Assembly (NCBI GenBank): GCA_002409375.1
Contig: DHNF01000160.1
Span: 1 to 7,315, forward strand
Direction: 5' to 3'
Source of the DNA: Ruminococcaceae bacterium UBA5423
GTDB lineage: Bacteria; Bacillota; Clostridia; Oscillospirales; Acutalibacteraceae
Length of the DNA stretch: 7,315 nt
Below are positions 6,641 to 7,315 of this stretch, in pieces. A program made the position numbers and the translations under genes. The notes beneath the pieces are model-generated. The model searched no databases. It was not told the DNA's origin and saw only the letters and a list, made by a program, of their open reading frames with translations. Numbering within the stretch: position 1 is the stretch's first letter; each line of letters begins with the position of its first letter.

Positions 6641-6660
6641 AGCCTTGCTTATGTTATAAT
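6631..6660 (+). promoter_or_regulatory. DUF4364 gene promoter: CTTCATTTTT box plus extended -10
   Basis: CTTCATTTTT (6631-6640) is followed after 14 bp by TATAAT (6655-6660), with TG at 6652-6653 giving the extended -10 TGTTATAAT. TTCATT (6632-6637) sits 17 bp from the -10. A start near 6667 would give a leader of about 40 nt. It has the same elements and spacing as the rlmB promoter on the other strand. Confidence 0.65.
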
Positions 6661-6705
6661 ATACCCATCTGAACACAGCATCTGCCAACATGGAGGAAAA
6701 AGCAA

Positions 6706-7315
6706 ATGAAACACGATGCTTTCACCCGAGGTGTCGAACCGGGCGGCCTTTATAACAGCCATGAAATTAAAATTCTTGTCTGTTATATGCTGAATGGCAC
6801 GGGTGAACCAATGCCGCGCCAGGCCGTGCTGGAAATCATTGCAGGTAATGGCATGGCGAATCATTTTGAAACCGGCAATGCAATAGACGAGCTTATTCGC
6901 CACGATAATATAATTGAAAATGAGGACGGCACCTTGGCCTTAACCGAAACGGGATGCCAGATTGCGGACACACTTGCCGGTATGATACCCTACACGCTTC
7001 GCGAACGATCAGTTAAGGCAGCGTTGCAGCTTTCCACTCGCATACGCCGAGAGCGGGAGAACAGCGTAAAAATCGAAAAGCTTGAAAAAGGCTGGGATGT
7101 CACCTGCACCACAAACGACAACAATCAACCTATTTTAACTTTTACTTTGCGTGTCGCCGACCGGATGCAAGCACAGCTTGTACGAGAAAATTTTTTAAAT
7201 AATCCCGTTCTTTTATATCGTAGCCTGCTTGCAATCCTTATCGGAGATGCGCAATTAACCCACGGTGATACACAAATAAATATTGATTTAAAGTTTGAGT
7301 TTCCCCATTTTTCAA
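6706..7315 (+). CDS. DUF4364-family winged-helix protein (3' end outside the window)
   Basis: The reading frame opens at ATG 6706 with GGAGG 9 nt upstream and stays open to the window edge, giving at least 203 residues. Residues about 15-90 look like a winged helix: LYNSHEIKILVCYML, MPRQAVLEIIAGNGMA, ETGNAIDELIRHDNII, then a short wing and LTETGCQIADTL. A helix and linker around residues 93-120 (YTLRERSVKAALQLSTRIRR) lead into a C-terminal part with beta strands. This pattern matches the DUF4364 family of Firmicutes proteins, whose molecular role is not established; DNA binding is inferred from the fold. I recall the family as somewhat shorter than 200 residues, so the end may be near. It is divergent from rlmB and shares mirrored promoter elements with it, so it may regulate that region, itself included. 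No signal peptide or membrane segment is visible. Confidence 0.7.
   Translation, partial: MKHDAFTRGVEPGGLYNSHEIKILVCYMLNGTGEPMPRQAVLEIIAGNGMANHFETGNAIDELIRHDNIIENEDGTLALTETGCQIADTLAGMIPYTLRERSVKAALQLSTRIRRERENSVKIEKLEKGWDVTCTTNDNNQPILTFTLRVADRMQAQLVRENFLNNPVLLYRSLLAILIGDAQLTHGDTQINIDLKFEFPHFS

Noticed and set aside
6649..6903. 84-residue minus-strand frame
   Set aside because: It is antisense to the DUF4364 gene and its promoter, and has no recognisable domain.

Overview
The window looks like chromosomal DNA from a Gram-positive anaerobe of the Clostridia, probably near the Oscillospirales/Ruminococcaceae. I infer this from the DUF4364 protein, the EF-G paralogue, the GntR-RCK_C regulator, sigma-A-type promoters with TATAAT -10 boxes, AGGAG-type ribosome binding sites and frequent TTG/GTG starts. 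I see no phage, IS, integrase, CRISPR, tRNA or rRNA signal.

Layout, left to right. Positions 1-310 have no convincing gene. They hold an 11-bp palindrome at the left edge and a cluster of stem-loops, the strongest being an intrinsic terminator at 186-224. Two minus-strand genes follow as one unit, transcribed right to left: an EF-G-like GTPase (3039-964), then a BusR-like regulator (937-311) with an N-terminal winged helix, a coiled coil and a C-terminal RCK_C domain of the c-di-AMP-binding type. A good promoter (TTGAAA-17-TATAAT) lies at 3168-3140, and a terminator at 3220-3186 separates this unit from the one upstream. The second minus-strand unit is rlmB (6496-5708) followed after 33 bp by an 809-residue membrane protein (5674-3245). 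From 6706 a plus-strand DUF4364 winged-helix gene runs off the right edge.

Most notable is the 809-residue protein. It has the fold order and eight-helix layout of a P1B (heavy-metal-type) P-type ATPase, but nearly every catalytic motif is gone: CPC, TGES, DKTGT, the HP dipeptide, TGD and GDGxND. The candidate phospho-aspartate is still in place, and a charged tail of about 255 residues precedes the first helix. It reads as an intact pseudo-ATPase rather than a decayed gene.

Second, the divergent rlmB and DUF4364 promoters are mirror images. Each has the same 10-bp CTTCATTTTT box covering the -35, exactly 14 bp from an extended -10 TGnTATAAT, which suggests a shared regulator or coordinated firing. 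Third, an EF-G paralogue with altered G-domain residues (DTPGM, NEMD) shares a transcript with a putative c-di-AMP-sensing repressor. Together the window mixes ribosome-related functions (RlmB, EF-G-like) with possible ion or osmotic signalling (RCK_C, pseudo-transporter). That functional link is inference only.
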